64,000 nucleotides of DNA from UBA57 sp963577725 (GTDB lineage: Archaea; Thermoproteota; Nitrososphaeria; Nitrososphaerales; UBA57), in NCBI GenBank assembly GCA_047517285.1, contig JAKZTE010000003.1, positions 1-64,000 of the forward strand, in the 5' to 3' direction. The notes beneath the pieces were generated by a model. That model saw nothing but the letters and a program-made list of their open reading frames with translations. It was not told the origin of the DNA and ran no database searches. Each line of letters starts with the position of its first letter. The stretch's first letter is position 1. The translations under genes and the position numbers were made by a program. Below are positions 35,193 to 44,816 of this stretch, piece after piece.

Positions 35193-36197
35193 TTATTTCA
35201 CCCTTCTATCAATCGTTTCATAAACTTCAGGGCCAGTACCAATAAGACTAACATTAATTTTTAGTTCTTTTTCAATATTTTCAATAAAGGACTTTGAAGG
35301 AGCATCTAATTCTTCGTATTTTGTTACTCCGCGAGCAGAAGGGTAAAGAACATCAAGTTTAGTAATTGCAATACTGGAAGCAGAATTTAGCATAATTGCC
35401 TTTTTTGCTAAAGTGAAATCAAATGGAGCGGCACGTCTAGTTCTACCAGTAACAGTGCCTATTTCAGCCCATCCTAGATTTTCTGTCTCTTCAGGAGATA
35501 GTTCGCCAGTAAATGGACCTTCGCCAACGCGAGTTACAAAGGCTTTGAATATTACAATAACATTATCGACTTTTTTTGGTCCAAGGCCCACGTCAGAACA
35601 TATAGCTGATGCAGTAACATCCTTAGAAGTTACAAAAGGGTAATTACCAAAATACAGGGATAAAAATGTACCTTGAGTACCCTCAACAAGAACATCATTA
35701 CCTGAATCAATAGTAGAATTTACAATATCTGGAACATCGTCTATATAATTTTGGAATACATCGATATCTTTAGCTAATTTAGCAATTCTCATTACTCGAT
35801 CTGAATTTGCAGGACCAGTACCACTGCCAGTACTTCCTACTTTTGAAGCAAGAAAGCCAGATTTATCAGATTCAATATGCTTTTTTTCAATAATTGCACA
35901 TCTTTTATCAACAACGAGTCGATTTAATGCATCGTATTTTGTAGCTTCGTCAAGTGTTATGTCAGGGTTTACAAGTACACCAGGACCAATTAATAATTTA
36001 GTAGATTTGTTTACAACTGCACTAGGAAGCATTCTTAATTTTAGAACTTGATCGCCGAAGTTAACAGTGTGACCAGCATTTGGACCCACGCCACCGCGAA
36101 CTGCAAGAGAATGAGAATCTTTAAGCGAAAGAAAGGCTACAATTTTACCCTTACCTTCATCTCCATAAAATCCACCAACTACAACTGTTACTGTCAT
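35193..36197 (-). CDS. purA: Adenylosuccinate synthetase
   Basis: The 334-residue GTP-dependent enzyme has the N-terminal GGFYGDEGKGKIVAFLS catalytic loop, GGVGPNAGHTVNFG, and GTVTGRTRRAAPFD, the known PurA signatures. It makes adenylosuccinate from IMP and aspartate. It is about 90 residues shorter than bacterial PurA, as usual for several archaea. It follows uppS by 15 bp and precedes pyrF, a grouping of purine and pyrimidine steps. Confidence 0.96.
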   Translation of the reverse strand: MTVTVVVGGFYGDEGKGKIVAFLSLKDSHSLAVRGGVGPNAGHTVNFGDQVLKLRMLPSAVVNKSTKLLIGPGVLVNPDITLDEATKYDALNRLVVDKRCAIIEKKHIESDKSGFLASKVGSTGSGTGPANSDRVMRIAKLAKDIDVFQNYIDDVPDIVNSTIDSGNDVLVEGTQGTFLSLYFGNYPFVTSKDVTASAICSDVGLGPKKVDNVIVIFKAFVTRVGEGPFTGELSPEETENLGWAEIGTVTGRTRRAAPFDFTLAKKAIMLNSASSIAITKLDVLYPSARGVTKYEELDAPSKSFIENIEKELKINVSLIGTGPEVYETIDRRVK

Positions 36198-36211
36198 CTT
36201 ATACTCATACC

Positions 36212-36994
36212 TTATTCGCCATATCTCCTATTTCTATTTTGATACGTTCTTATTGCTCGCATTAAATCAATTTTTCGGAAATCAGGCCAATAAACATCAA
36301 GAAAAACCAATTCACTATATGCGCTTTGCCATAGAAGAAATCCGCTTAAACGTTCTTCTCCGGAAGTTCTAATAACTAAATCAGGTTCAGGAGATGAAAG
36401 ATGCGACGTAGATAAATGATTTTCAACCATTTCGTTTGTAATATTATCAATTTCAATAGAACCGTCTATTACTTCAGTTGCTACATTCTTTACAGCTTCT
36501 AATATCTCAGATCTGCCACCGTATGCAAGAGCTAAATTAAAAAATAGTCCGTCGTAATCTTGAGTTTTGGTTTCTATCTTCTGGATTTTTTCTTGTATTT
36601 CAGTTGGAAGAAGTGATAAATCACCAAGACCCTTAACATGAACACGGTAATTATCAATTTTTGGTTCGTCCAGTAATTCAGACAATTTAGAAGATATAAT
36701 TTCAAACAGTCTATCTACTTCAGGTTGTGGACGAGTTAGATTTTCGGCAGATAATGCATATAGAGTGATTATTTTAACGTCTAATTCAACGCACCAATCC
36801 AATAAATCATCCACAATATTTGCACCTGCAAAATGTCCCATCCACTCAGGAATAAACTTAGATTTAGCCCATCGTCGATTACCATCTAAAATTAATGCAA
36901 TATGAACAGGAGGATTTGATTTACTGATTTGATTCTTTAGATAATTTTCATAAAACCTGTAGACACCTGCATAACGTAAGAAATTAATAAACAA
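36212..36994 (-). CDS. uppS: Cis-polyprenyl diphosphate synthase (UppS family)
   Basis: The 260-residue protein has HIALILDGNRRWAKS with the catalytic Asp, GHFAGANIVDDLLDWC, the ITLYALSAENLTRPQPEVDRLFE helix and the C-terminal RTSGEERLSGFLLWQSAYSELVFLDVYWPDF. It builds the long-chain polyprenyl diphosphate from which the dolichyl-phosphate glycan carrier of archaea is made. That is relevant to the surface glycosylation genes elsewhere in the window. Start MFINFLRY lies 12 bp beyond the DUF373 stop. Confidence 0.95.
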   Translation of the reverse strand: MFINFLRYAGVYRFYENYLKNQISKSNPPVHIALILDGNRRWAKSKFIPEWMGHFAGANIVDDLLDWCVELDVKIITLYALSAENLTRPQPEVDRLFEIISSKLSELLDEPKIDNYRVHVKGLGDLSLLPTEIQEKIQKIETKTQDYDGLFFNLALAYGGRSEILEAVKNVATEVIDGSIEIDNITNEMVENHLSTSHLSSPEPDLVIRTSGEERLSGFLLWQSAYSELVFLDVYWPDFRKIDLMRAIRTYQNRNRRYGE

Positions 36995-37006
36995 AAATAA
37001 TCTTGC

Positions 37007-38179
37007 CTACTTACGTCGAGATCTAGGTAAGCGAATGTACCTTTGATAGAGAAATATCACGCTGATAAAAGATCCAGCAAGTCCAAAAATAAGTGATGCA
37101 ATGAAAGTAAATGTATCGCCTGCGCCAATAAGAAGTTTTGCAAATTGTTGAATTGGGAAGAATAGGAAAATCAATGTAAGTAATAATATTACGCCGCGAA
37201 TAACACGTCGTTTTTTATTAATAATCCAATTAGATAATAAATCACCTGCGATGAATAATCCAAGGCCAATCCATAAAAGTAACAAAGATTCATCGGCAAA
37301 AACTCCAATTAATTCTGGCGCTGACGAAAGAAGATTAGAAGGGCTAGAAAATGCTTGATTGTCGGAAATTAACTGTGAAATGCCAGAAGCCCCTAAGAAA
37401 GTACCGATAATTAATACTAAGGAACCTGCTATAGACGAGAATAATTTGACATAAGACGTAAGTTCTAATTTAGGTAAAGATCTAGCGAGTCTATCTAAAT
37501 CGAACCCTCTAATGACAAAAGCAATACCAAGAATTGCCAGAGTTACAGTGATAGCTTGTTCAAGAAGATTGAATAAAGCAAGAAATGCCCAAGAGAGAAA
37601 TAACAAACCAGGTATGCCTAATGCAAATTTTGAATATCGTTGATCGAAAATTAACATTTTCAGATATCTGCCGAGAACAGCATAGGTTTCTTCAAGTGCC
37701 CCACTATGTTTGATAACAATTCTTTGAATTGAATTGATTGCAATTAGATCTTGAACTAAGGGGATAATACTTGATTCGTCAGAATCGTCCGATACAAGAA
37801 TTGCATCAACTATCTTTGTTTTATTTACTATTGATTGAATTTGTTTACGCATTTTTTCATCTGATTGATAACCACCTGAATGATTACCAGTAACAATCGC
37901 AACTTCGCACTTACGTCCAGTGCGCGATAATTCTTTATAGGTTTTAATGGCGGCGAAAATAGCATTAGCATCTGCTTCTTCAGGATCACTAATAGCAAGT
38001 TTCATTCCAGCATTTTCACAGTTTTTGAAGCCAACAATAGGAGATTTAAGATTAGTTTTCTCGCCTAAATCATCATCTCTGTCAATACACAGGATAAGAA
38101 GAGGAGTGTGTTTTGATGATTGTTTTTTTCTTCTAGAGATAGAAGTTCTTTTATTACGAGAGATACTCATCGTCATCAT
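37007..38179 (-). CDS. DUF373 membrane protein
   Basis: The 390-residue protein begins with a basic region, then a cytosolic DUF373 domain (LLILCIDRDDDLGEKT, DPEEADANAIFAAIKTYKEL, VAIVTGNHSGG, ILVSDDSDESSIIPLVQDL), and continues into about six or seven transmembrane helices from residue 180 on, ending in a basic tail RLPRSRRK. This domain order is the family norm in archaea; function is unknown. The acidic DRDDD and SDDSDE motifs suggest metal or nucleotide binding. It overlaps the upstream coiled-coil gene by 26 bp. Confidence 0.85.
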   Translation of the reverse strand: MMTMSISRNKRTSISRRKKQSSKHTPLLILCIDRDDDLGEKTNLKSPIVGFKNCENAGMKLAISDPEEADANAIFAAIKTYKELSRTGRKCEVAIVTGNHSGGYQSDEKMRKQIQSIVNKTKIVDAILVSDDSDESSIIPLVQDLIAINSIQRIVIKHSGALEETYAVLGRYLKMLIFDQRYSKFALGIPGLLFLSWAFLALFNLLEQAITVTLAILGIAFVIRGFDLDRLARSLPKLELTSYVKLFSSIAGSLVLIIGTFLGASGISQLISDNQAFSSPSNLLSSAPELIGVFADESLLLLWIGLGLFIAGDLLSNWIINKKRRVIRGVILLLTLIFLFFPIQQFAKLLIGAGDTFTFIASLIFGLAGSFISVIFLYQRYIRLPRSRRK

Positions 38180-39062
38180 CGTAAGCTAATCTCAATTCTT
38201 CGAATGAAAGGGACTGTCCAGATTCAAGTTTTTCTTTAGCCTTGGATTTTTCTTTCTCAAGAATGACTTTCTTTTTCTTAAGAATTGCAGACTTGCTAAC
38301 AGATTTAATTGATTTGAATAGTTCATTTCTTTTATTTTTCAACAATTGTAATTCTTTAGAATTGGCTTTGAGTGTAGTTTCTAACCCCCGGATATCATCA
38401 TTAAAACCGTTCATTTCACTGAATAGTTGCCCACGTTGTTTAAACTTTGTATCAAAGACCGACTTTTTTTCATCAAAAGATGTTTTTGCAATTTCTCTAG
38501 ATTTGTCCATTGTGTCTAGACTAGTTCCTATTTGTTTAATTTTTTTGAATAATGCAGATAGTTCTTTACGAGCGCCGGTGGTTTTTTTCCAGATGTTGTA
38601 TTTTTTTTGTAGTGTTGTAATATTTTTAATAAGCTGTTTTTCTTCTTGTCGTGATAATTTTGCGGTTTGAATTTTCCATTCGATTTCTTTTATTTGTTTT
38701 GATATATTTTTGGTATTTTCCTTTTTATTAAATTTACGATCGGGTTTTGATGTTTGGGTTTTACTTAAAGTATCATTCTCTTTAATGCCATCGTTAGCTA
38801 CGTTAATTTGTGTCCAAATTTGTTTTTTTTCATTCAGTAATACTTGTCTTTCTTTACGATAACTTCCTACCTCACCGTATAGGGGCTCTAAATCTGCCTG
38901 ATGTTCTCCTAATTGAGAAGTGATAGTATTAAGTTCATCACGCATATCGAGTCTTTTTTTATTCAGGGATTTGAGTTGGGTCACAAGGTTTTTCCTTGAA
39001 TCAAGTAAATCCTTGATTTTAGTAGTAATTTCATCGACAGTTGTAGATTCTAGTTCTGACAA
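38154..39062 (-). CDS. Archaeal coiled-coil protein, COG1340 type
   Basis: The 302-residue protein is almost wholly charged heptad-like helix (Lys, Glu, Leu, Gln), with a central break near KTTGARKELSALFKKIKQIG and a last segment (KLESGQSLSFEELRLAYDDD) typical of the COG1340 family. These proteins are found in most archaea and are of unknown function. It overlaps the DUF373 gene at its 3' end, and the COG1340-DUF373 pairing may reflect shared work. No enzymatic motif. Confidence 0.78.
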   Translation of the reverse strand: MSELESTTVDEITTKIKDLLDSRKNLVTQLKSLNKKRLDMRDELNTITSQLGEHQADLEPLYGEVGSYRKERQVLLNEKKQIWTQINVANDGIKENDTLSKTQTSKPDRKFNKKENTKNISKQIKEIEWKIQTAKLSRQEEKQLIKNITTLQKKYNIWKKTTGARKELSALFKKIKQIGTSLDTMDKSREIAKTSFDEKKSVFDTKFKQRGQLFSEMNGFNDDIRGLETTLKANSKELQLLKNKRNELFKSIKSVSKSAILKKKKVILEKEKSKAKEKLESGQSLSFEELRLAYDDDDEYLS

Positions 39063-39151
39063 GTAATATTTTGGTAATAATTGCCCAATAAATAATTTAT
39101 GGATATTTTATATAATTTATTGAATATCTATAGAAAATAGGGAACAATTAG

Positions 39152-39694
39152 ATGAATTCAAAGATATGGGGGGTAACAGGAAGAACTGGTACAGGAAAGA
39201 CCAAAGTAATCAACACATTATACTATAGATTGTCATCAGAAAATATTTCTATGGGAGGTATATTGACAAGAGATATTCGAAAATACGGAAAAAGAACGGG
39301 AATAGAAATTATGAATATTTCAACAGGCATTACTTTTGAATTAGCGGATATAGATAGAAAAATAGGTCCGAGATTACAGAAATTTAGAATAAATAAAGAC
39401 AACATTGATAACTTGATTATTGATGAATTATATCAATCGTCAACAAAAGCAGAATTATTAATAATAGATATGATAGGACCAATGGAGCTTTTTAGTAATA
39501 GATTTTGTGATTTGCTTCAGTCATTATTAAATGAAGATAAGAAAATATTATGTGCAATACAAACAAAATTTAATCATCCAATTATTAAAGAAATAAAAAA
39601 ATCAGCAAATTTAGAACTTCATGATTTAAATGATAAACACAAAGTTGAAGTGATTGATAGTATATATAAAAGTATAATTGAAGAATTTAAATAA
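39152..39694 (+). CDS. THEP1-type NTPase (nucleoside-triphosphatase)
   Basis: The 180-residue P-loop protein has Walker A GRTGTGKT (about 10-17), the GGILTRDIRKYGKRTGIEIMNI segment and Walker B LLIIDMIGPMELFS with Glu following, the pattern of the THEP1/COG1618 family, related to human cancer-related NTPase. Family enzymes hydrolyse several NTPs; the physiological role is unclear. Its 3' end overlaps RNase HII by 17 bp, so they are co-transcribed. Confidence 0.88.
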   Translation: MNSKIWGVTGRTGTGKTKVINTLYYRLSSENISMGGILTRDIRKYGKRTGIEIMNISTGITFELADIDRKIGPRLQKFRINKDNIDNLIIDELYQSSTKAELLIIDMIGPMELFSNRFCDLLQSLLNEDKKILCAIQTKFNHPIIKEIKKSANLELHDLNDKHKVEVIDSIYKSIIEEFK

Positions 39695-40385
39695 TAAACT
39701 GGTATCAGGTGTAGACGAGGCAGGAAGGGGGTCAATTATCGGTCCGTTAGTAATAGCGTGTGTTACTGCAGATAAAAAAATAATTAAAAAATTTTCAAAA
39801 TATGGTGTAAAAGATTCAAAAAAAGTTACGCCAAAGAATAGAGAAATTCTTTCGAAAATTATCATGGAGGAATCAGAACATGTTTCAATAACTAGATTAT
39901 CCGAAAAGAAAATTGATAAAGCAGTAAGATTAAGAAAAGAATTTGCAAAAAAGAAGAATTATTATAAGGGTAATAAGATAATTGGACTAAATGAATTAGA
40001 AGCAAATTCAATTGCAAAGATGATGAATGAATTGAAGTCGAGTTCAATCTATGTAGATTCATGTGATGTTAATCCAGAGAGATTTAAACAGAGAATAATT
40101 AATCGAATTGATACGAGAATAAAGGTATATTCTAGTCATAAAGCAGATGAGAAATATATAATTGTTGCAGCGGCTTCAATAATTGCAAAATTCAATCGTG
40201 ATAAAGAGGTTCTAAAATTAGAAAGAATTCACGGAAATATAGGAAGCGGTTACCCTTCAGATCCAATTACTAGAAGATTTTTGCGAGAATGGGTTATAAA
40301 GAATAAAGAAATGCCGCATTTCACAAGAAAATCTTGGAAAACATGGACAGAGTTACAACCAAAAATTGAAAATTATTTAGGATAA
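39678..40385 (+). CDS. rnhB: Ribonuclease HII
   Basis: The 235-residue enzyme has the catalytic motif GVDEAGRGSIIGPLVIACV (Asp, Glu), SSIYVDSCDVNPERF with a third Asp, and SHKADEKYIIVAAASIIAKFNRD with the fourth acidic residue. It cleaves the RNA strand of RNA-DNA hybrids and removes single ribonucleotides. The start is a TTG inside the end of the upstream NTPase gene. The stop is 4 bp from the end of the convergent fibrillarin gene. Confidence 0.95.
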   Translation: MKNLNNKLVSGVDEAGRGSIIGPLVIACVTADKKIIKKFSKYGVKDSKKVTPKNREILSKIIMEESEHVSITRLSEKKIDKAVRLRKEFAKKKNYYKGNKIIGLNELEANSIAKMMNELKSSSIYVDSCDVNPERFKQRIINRIDTRIKVYSSHKADEKYIIVAAASIIAKFNRDKEVLKLERIHGNIGSGYPSDPITRRFLREWVIKNKEMPHFTRKSWKTWTELQPKIENYLG

Positions 40386-40389
40386 TATA

Positions 40390-41073
40390 TTATCGCATTG
40401 TTGCCATTATTAAGGCATGATCTTTATCAAAAGGATGAAGGTCAATCATTTGATCAATATCAAAACCACTAGATTCTAATTTAGCCATTTCTTGTTCATA
40501 AATAGATTTTGGGGACTTTGTTGTATCAATGCTGCGCGATTTAATTACAAGAAGTAACTTTGAACCACTTGAAAGAAATTCTTTACAATTAGATATAGCA
40601 ATATCAGTTTGATTAGGTTGAGATATATCACAATAAACGCTATCAATATTTCTAAAAATTGAAGTATAGCTATCAATATTATGAGCGTCAGCAATGATTG
40701 GAATTATATTATTACGGAAAGATACGACGTTATCAATAAAATCACGTGCTACACGAGAAGAAATTTCAACACAAAATAATAATCCATCTTTACCAACGAT
40801 ATCAGAAACATGTGAGGGGGTAGTTCCTGTAGAAGAACCTAGATACAAGATTGTTGAGCCACTTGTGAAGGGAATATTTTTCATGCCATTTATTATACAA
40901 GCGGCTAGTTTACTGCGGTATGGGTCCCAGATACGAAATTCATGAGTAGAAGATTTTTGGAGATGCTCGCCATATACACTATTGCCTGGAACGTAGTTTT
41001 TTGTTGCAAGTTTTTCTTTTCCTGCAACTTTAATCCAATCTACGTTATTAGGAAGATCTTCGTCGTTTTTCAT
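40390..41073 (-). CDS. flpA: Fibrillarin-like rRNA/tRNA 2'-O-methyltransferase
   Basis: The 227-residue methyltransferase contains the fibrillarin features PGNSVYGEHL, FRIWDPYRSKLAACIINGM, the SAM loop LYLGSSTGTTPSHVSDIVG, VEISSRVARDF and SVYCDISQPNQTDIA. With Nop5 and L7Ae it methylates RNA guided by C/D-box sRNAs. It overlaps nop5 by 26 bp in the conserved archaeal nop5-flpA order. Confidence 0.96.
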   Translation of the reverse strand: MKNDEDLPNNVDWIKVAGKEKLATKNYVPGNSVYGEHLQKSSTHEFRIWDPYRSKLAACIINGMKNIPFTSGSTILYLGSSTGTTPSHVSDIVGKDGLLFCVEISSRVARDFIDNVVSFRNNIIPIIADAHNIDSYTSIFRNIDSVYCDISQPNQTDIAISNCKEFLSSGSKLLLVIKSRSIDTTKSPKSIYEQEMAKLESSGFDIDQMIDLHPFDKDHALIMATMR

Positions 41074-42277
41074 TCATACTTCGCCTAAGTTTTTTATGTT
41101 TTTTCATTGTAAAGTTATTTCTATTTGCTACAGGAGAAGCGTATTTTTCCTGAATTTCACGATAGCGTTTATCAAGGCTATTTTCAATGTCTATTTCCTT
41201 AGTGCCACGAAATGCATCAATTCGTGCAGCAATAGCAATCTTAGCTGCCAAAGAACGGGCAATTTTTCCACGCTGGTGCTTAGGGCTAGAATGTACCATA
41301 TCATGTTGGAAAATGATTCCATGTTTAGGAGGTCGGCTTCCGCTTTTTAGTGATCTGAACAGAGCTTTTTCAGCACCTAGAACTTGGATTGTACTCGAAG
41401 CCAATCTAGCAAGTTTCATCAAACCGCCAGATTTTGCAATTAAACGAGCTCCAACAGTAGGACCTGCAATTGCACTTAAATTAGGAGCAATTTTATTCAT
41501 TAAATCATTAATATAATTCAATACTTTATCACGTACCTTGACTAAATTTATTATATTTTCTGCCAAGATAGAAATAATCGATAAATCTTTGGAATTAATA
41601 CTTCCGCCTTTCGAATTTTGAGCGGAACTAAAGATAGCATCAAGTTTTTTTTCAGAAAAACTAAAAGAACTTAGGTCTTTTTCAGTAATAGATGTTCTGT
41701 CTAAACCAAGAGATACAAATTTGAAATATACATTAGTATCCTTGAGTAGGTTTTCGAGTTCAGGAAAGTGTAGGCCATACCATTCGTTAATACGGGCCAT
41801 GAAAATGTTAATAGCTTTATCAGCTTCGTCGAGAGAATTAATTCCTTCAATTATTTGCAAGTCTTCCTTTCCAGAAACATCACGAATTTGTTGTTTGGAA
41901 TATTCAATAGAGAAGTCTTGGAGGAAATTTCGAATTTCCTCTTCAGAGTTAAAGAAACCTGATTGAACAAATAATGGAAAGAGGTTTGAGGAATTAATTG
42001 TTTTATGAATGAAATTTTCACGCGGATAGAGATTATGCAAGATTGTTAGTAATGATTGATCATTTACCTCAGAAGAATCAGATAATATATCTGACTGACT
42101 GAGAAGAAATTCTTTAATGTTAGCGTCAATTATTCCTCGTTTGGTCTCCGAATAGAGTGAAATTTCAGAACCAGGTTGAAATCTATGGCTTTGAAGTACT
42201 TCGTATTTATCATTGATAATAATAATACCTGCTTCAGTGAGAATGAGTTTATTGGTCAAGATATTGAAAATAGTCAA
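41048..42277 (-). CDS. nop5: Nop5 (Nop56/58) C/D-box RNP core protein
   Basis: The 409-residue protein has the NOP domain GPTVGARLIAKSGGLMKLARLASSTIQVLGAEKALFRSLKSG..PKHGIIFQ in its C-terminal third, preceded by the coiled-coil region around VRDKVLNYINDLMNKIAPNLSAIA. It bridges the guide RNA/L7Ae platform to fibrillarin. The C-terminal tail is very basic (KKHKKLRRSMNEKRRRSS). The start is TTG at 42277. It is divergent from eS30. Confidence 0.95.
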   Translation of the reverse strand: MTIFNILTNKLILTEAGIIIINDKYEVLQSHRFQPGSEISLYSETKRGIIDANIKEFLLSQSDILSDSSEVNDQSLLTILHNLYPRENFIHKTINSSNLFPLFVQSGFFNSEEEIRNFLQDFSIEYSKQQIRDVSGKEDLQIIEGINSLDEADKAINIFMARINEWYGLHFPELENLLKDTNVYFKFVSLGLDRTSITEKDLSSFSFSEKKLDAIFSSAQNSKGGSINSKDLSIISILAENIINLVKVRDKVLNYINDLMNKIAPNLSAIAGPTVGARLIAKSGGLMKLARLASSTIQVLGAEKALFRSLKSGSRPPKHGIIFQHDMVHSSPKHQRGKIARSLAAKIAIAARIDAFRGTKEIDIENSLDKRYREIQEKYASPVANRNNFTMKKHKKLRRSMNEKRRRSS

Positions 42278-42319
42278 TAACCATTCTTAAAGTTTCTCAA
42301 TAACACTAAAAATAACATC

Positions 42320-42331
42320 ATATTTTTAAAT
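42320..42331 (+). promoter_or_regulatory. TATA-like promoter element of eS30
   Basis: ATATTTTTAAAT is centred about 27 bp before the eS30 ATG at 42353. On the opposite strand TTATTTTTAG at about 42303-42313 is at a matching distance for nop5, so here two separate elements are seen. Confidence 0.45.
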
Positions 42332-42352
42332 GTCGAATATCTATGACTGGGT

Positions 42353-42532
42353 ATGCCAACTCACGGTTCACTGACAAAAGCAGGTAAAGTTAGAGGTCAA
42401 ACACCTAAAGTCGAAGGTAAAGTAAGAACAAGTAGGAGTCCTAGAGTAAAATCAAAACGGTCATTCAGAACAAGAATCATACTCAATAGAACTGTTGGTC
42501 AAAAATGGGACAAAGTCGTTCGTAGACGATAA
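42353..42532 (+). CDS. rps30e: Small-subunit ribosomal protein eS30
   Basis: A 59-residue ORF starts MPTHGSLTKAGKVRGQTPKV and ends in KWDKVVRRR, with a strongly basic Arg/Lys-rich middle. This is the N-terminal motif GSLxxAGKVRxQTP of eS30, a small protein of archaeal and eukaryotic 30S/40S subunits. The ORF stands alone in a 330-bp space between nop5 and a membrane-protein gene. An earlier ATG at 42343 is out of frame. Confidence 0.94.
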   Translation: MPTHGSLTKAGKVRGQTPKVEGKVRTSRSPRVKSKRSFRTRIILNRTVGQKWDKVVRRR

Positions 42533-42607
42533 ACGAACATATTTATCAATTCTGAGAATATAACGTATATTTTATTAATCTATTTTTATAATTGAGAAGA
42601 TGTAAAG

Positions 42608-43195
42608 ATGAATAAACAAATCTTAGTAATTGGCGTGGTTATTACATTATTAGGGGGATATTTGTTTTCTTTGACTTCGGTAACAGTATTATCAGAATTT
42701 GACGTGATTCCAGTTAATTCTTTCATAACATACTATGCAGATGTAAAAGCATTTCCTCTGCCTATGGCTAATTATCAACTTGAATTAATAAATAACAACG
42801 AAGGGCCAGAATTTATAGATGGAATTGAGACAAGGGGAGATGTTATAGATTTGTATGTATTTGATGATGAGAATTATCGCATTTTCAAGGGATGTGGGGG
42901 ACAAAGAGGTGGAGCTGAGATGTGTGTTGATTGGGAACCGATAATTGAGAAATTAGAATTAACAGGAACGTTCAGAAGAGTTTTAGATCCAGAAATGGAA
43001 AGAGTAACAGTTGTTGTTTGGAATCATAACATAGAGGAAACTGTAGAGAATTCAATATCAATAAGACTTGAATCAAGTTATAGCGGTATTGCAATCATTC
43101 TAGTCATAATTGGATTATTGGTGTTTTATATCGGAGCTAGTAGAAAAGAGAAAAAAATTGTAAATAAGAGAATGAAAGAGAGGAATAATGATTAA
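42608..43195 (+). CDS. Hypothetical two-helix membrane protein
   Basis: The 195-residue protein has a transmembrane or signal-anchor segment at residues 5-25 (ILVIGVVITLLGGYLFSL), an extracytoplasmic domain of about 125 residues containing FKGCGGQRGGAEMCVDW with two Cys, and a second helix at about 161-180 (GIAIILVIIGLLVFYIGA) followed by a basic cytoplasmic tail. I do not recognise the family. It precedes lysS by 3 bp and may be co-transcribed with it. Confidence 0.7.
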   Translation: MNKQILVIGVVITLLGGYLFSLTSVTVLSEFDVIPVNSFITYYADVKAFPLPMANYQLELINNNEGPEFIDGIETRGDVIDLYVFDDENYRIFKGCGGQRGGAEMCVDWEPIIEKLELTGTFRRVLDPEMERVTVVVWNHNIEETVENSISIRLESSYSGIAIILVIIGLLVFYIGASRKEKKIVNKRMKERNND

Positions 43196-43198
43196 TAA

Positions 43199-44782
43199 TT
43201 GAGTACGATAGGAAGAGGAACCTGGATAGATAAATTAACCAATGATATTATAAAGAGAGAAATTCAATTAGAACGTTCTACAGAAATAATTAATGTTGAA
43301 AGTGGACTAGGAGCATCAGGAATTCCTCATATAGGAAGTTTAGGAGACGCAGTACGAGCATATGGAGTAAAAATTGCACTAGAAGACAACGGGTATAAAT
43401 CAAAACTGATAGCGTATTCAGATGACATGGATGGTCTTAGAAAAGTTCCAGAGGGTTTTCCAGATAGACTTCAGGAAGAGCTAGGGAAACCCGTATCGTC
43501 AATTGATGATCCATTTGGATGTCATGCATCCTATGGTCAACACATGAGTTCTTTGTTACTTGACGGATTAGATAAATTAAGTATTGATTATAGTTTTAAG
43601 AGTGCGACAAAAATTTACAAAGAGGGAATATTGAAGAACCAGACAAGTAAGATACTAAGAGATTCAGAGATAATTGGAAAGAAGATAGCAGAAATAACTG
43701 GACAAACAAAATTCGAAAAATTATTACCGTATTATCCAATATGTGGTAATTGTAATAAGATATATGTGACAATTCCAACTGAATTCGACAATGAGAGAGA
43801 CATAATACATTATAGATGTAATGACGCGGAGATTGGAGGAAATTTAATCAGGGGTTGTGGACATGAGGGCGAAACAAGGTTATCAGAAGGGAAGGGAAAG
43901 CTAGGTTGGAAAGTTGAATTTGCTGCAAGATGGTCGGCTCTGGATATAAGATTTGAAGCTTATGGAAAAGATATAGAAGATTCTGTAAAGATTAATGATT
44001 GGATATCAGGGAATATTCTCAATCATGTTCATCCATTTCATATCAGATATGAGATGTTTTTAGATAAATCAGGCAAGAAGATATCTAAATCAGTAGGAAA
44101 TGTTTTAACACCTCAGAAATGGCTCGAGTATGGAACTCCTTCGTCGTTGTTATTATTAATGTTCAAAAGAATTTCAGGAGCAAGATCATTATCAGTAGAA
44201 GATATTCCAACTTACATGGATGAAGTGGACGTAGTAGAGGATATATATTTCAATAAGACTATGTCCGAGAATAAAGACAAGACTATTAGAATGAAGGGAT
44301 TATATGAATATGTCAATCATTTAGACCCACCAAAAAAAGAATCAATTCACCTTCCATATAGACTATTAGTAGAATTAGCGGAGATAGCACCTGAAGATAG
44401 TTCTATCGAGTATATATCAAAGAAACTGGTCGAATATCAATATGTGGAGGAAATTGACGATAACATATTGCATAGGATTAAATTAGGAATAAATTGGGCG
44501 CGAGATTTTAAAACTGATACAATCGGAAATGTGGAAGTGTTAGACGAACATAAGAAACCATTATCAGAAATTATTACGTTATTAGAGAAAAATTCCGATC
44601 CTGATGTTATTCAAAGTGAAATATTTGAGATAGCAAAATCAAATGACATGAAACCAAGGATATTATTTCAACGGATATACCAAATACTTCTAGGTAGTAA
44701 TAAAGGCCCACGGCTTGGGAAATATATAATAGATACTGATAAATCTAAGATAATTAAGAAAATCGAGTCCGCAATAGAGTAA
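43199..44782 (+). CDS. lysS: Lysyl-tRNA synthetase, class I
   Basis: The 527-residue enzyme has the class I HIGH motif in GLGASGIPHIGSLGDAVRAYG, the DDMDGLRKVPEGFP region, zinc-binding cysteines (CGNCNKIY ... CNDAEIGGNLIRGCGHEG), and the KMSKS equivalent KKISKSVGN. Class I LysRS is found in most archaea and a few bacteria. The start is TTG at 43199. The C-terminal alpha-helical anticodon domain is complete. Confidence 0.96.
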   Translation: MSTIGRGTWIDKLTNDIIKREIQLERSTEIINVESGLGASGIPHIGSLGDAVRAYGVKIALEDNGYKSKLIAYSDDMDGLRKVPEGFPDRLQEELGKPVSSIDDPFGCHASYGQHMSSLLLDGLDKLSIDYSFKSATKIYKEGILKNQTSKILRDSEIIGKKIAEITGQTKFEKLLPYYPICGNCNKIYVTIPTEFDNERDIIHYRCNDAEIGGNLIRGCGHEGETRLSEGKGKLGWKVEFAARWSALDIRFEAYGKDIEDSVKINDWISGNILNHVHPFHIRYEMFLDKSGKKISKSVGNVLTPQKWLEYGTPSSLLLLMFKRISGARSLSVEDIPTYMDEVDVVEDIYFNKTMSENKDKTIRMKGLYEYVNHLDPPKKESIHLPYRLLVELAEIAPEDSSIEYISKKLVEYQYVEEIDDNILHRIKLGINWARDFKTDTIGNVEVLDEHKKPLSEIITLLEKNSDPDVIQSEIFEIAKSNDMKPRILFQRIYQILLGSNKGPRLGKYIIDTDKSKIIKKIESAIE

Positions 44783-44816
44783 TAGTTTAATTTATGAAAA
44801 ATTATAAGCAAAGTGA

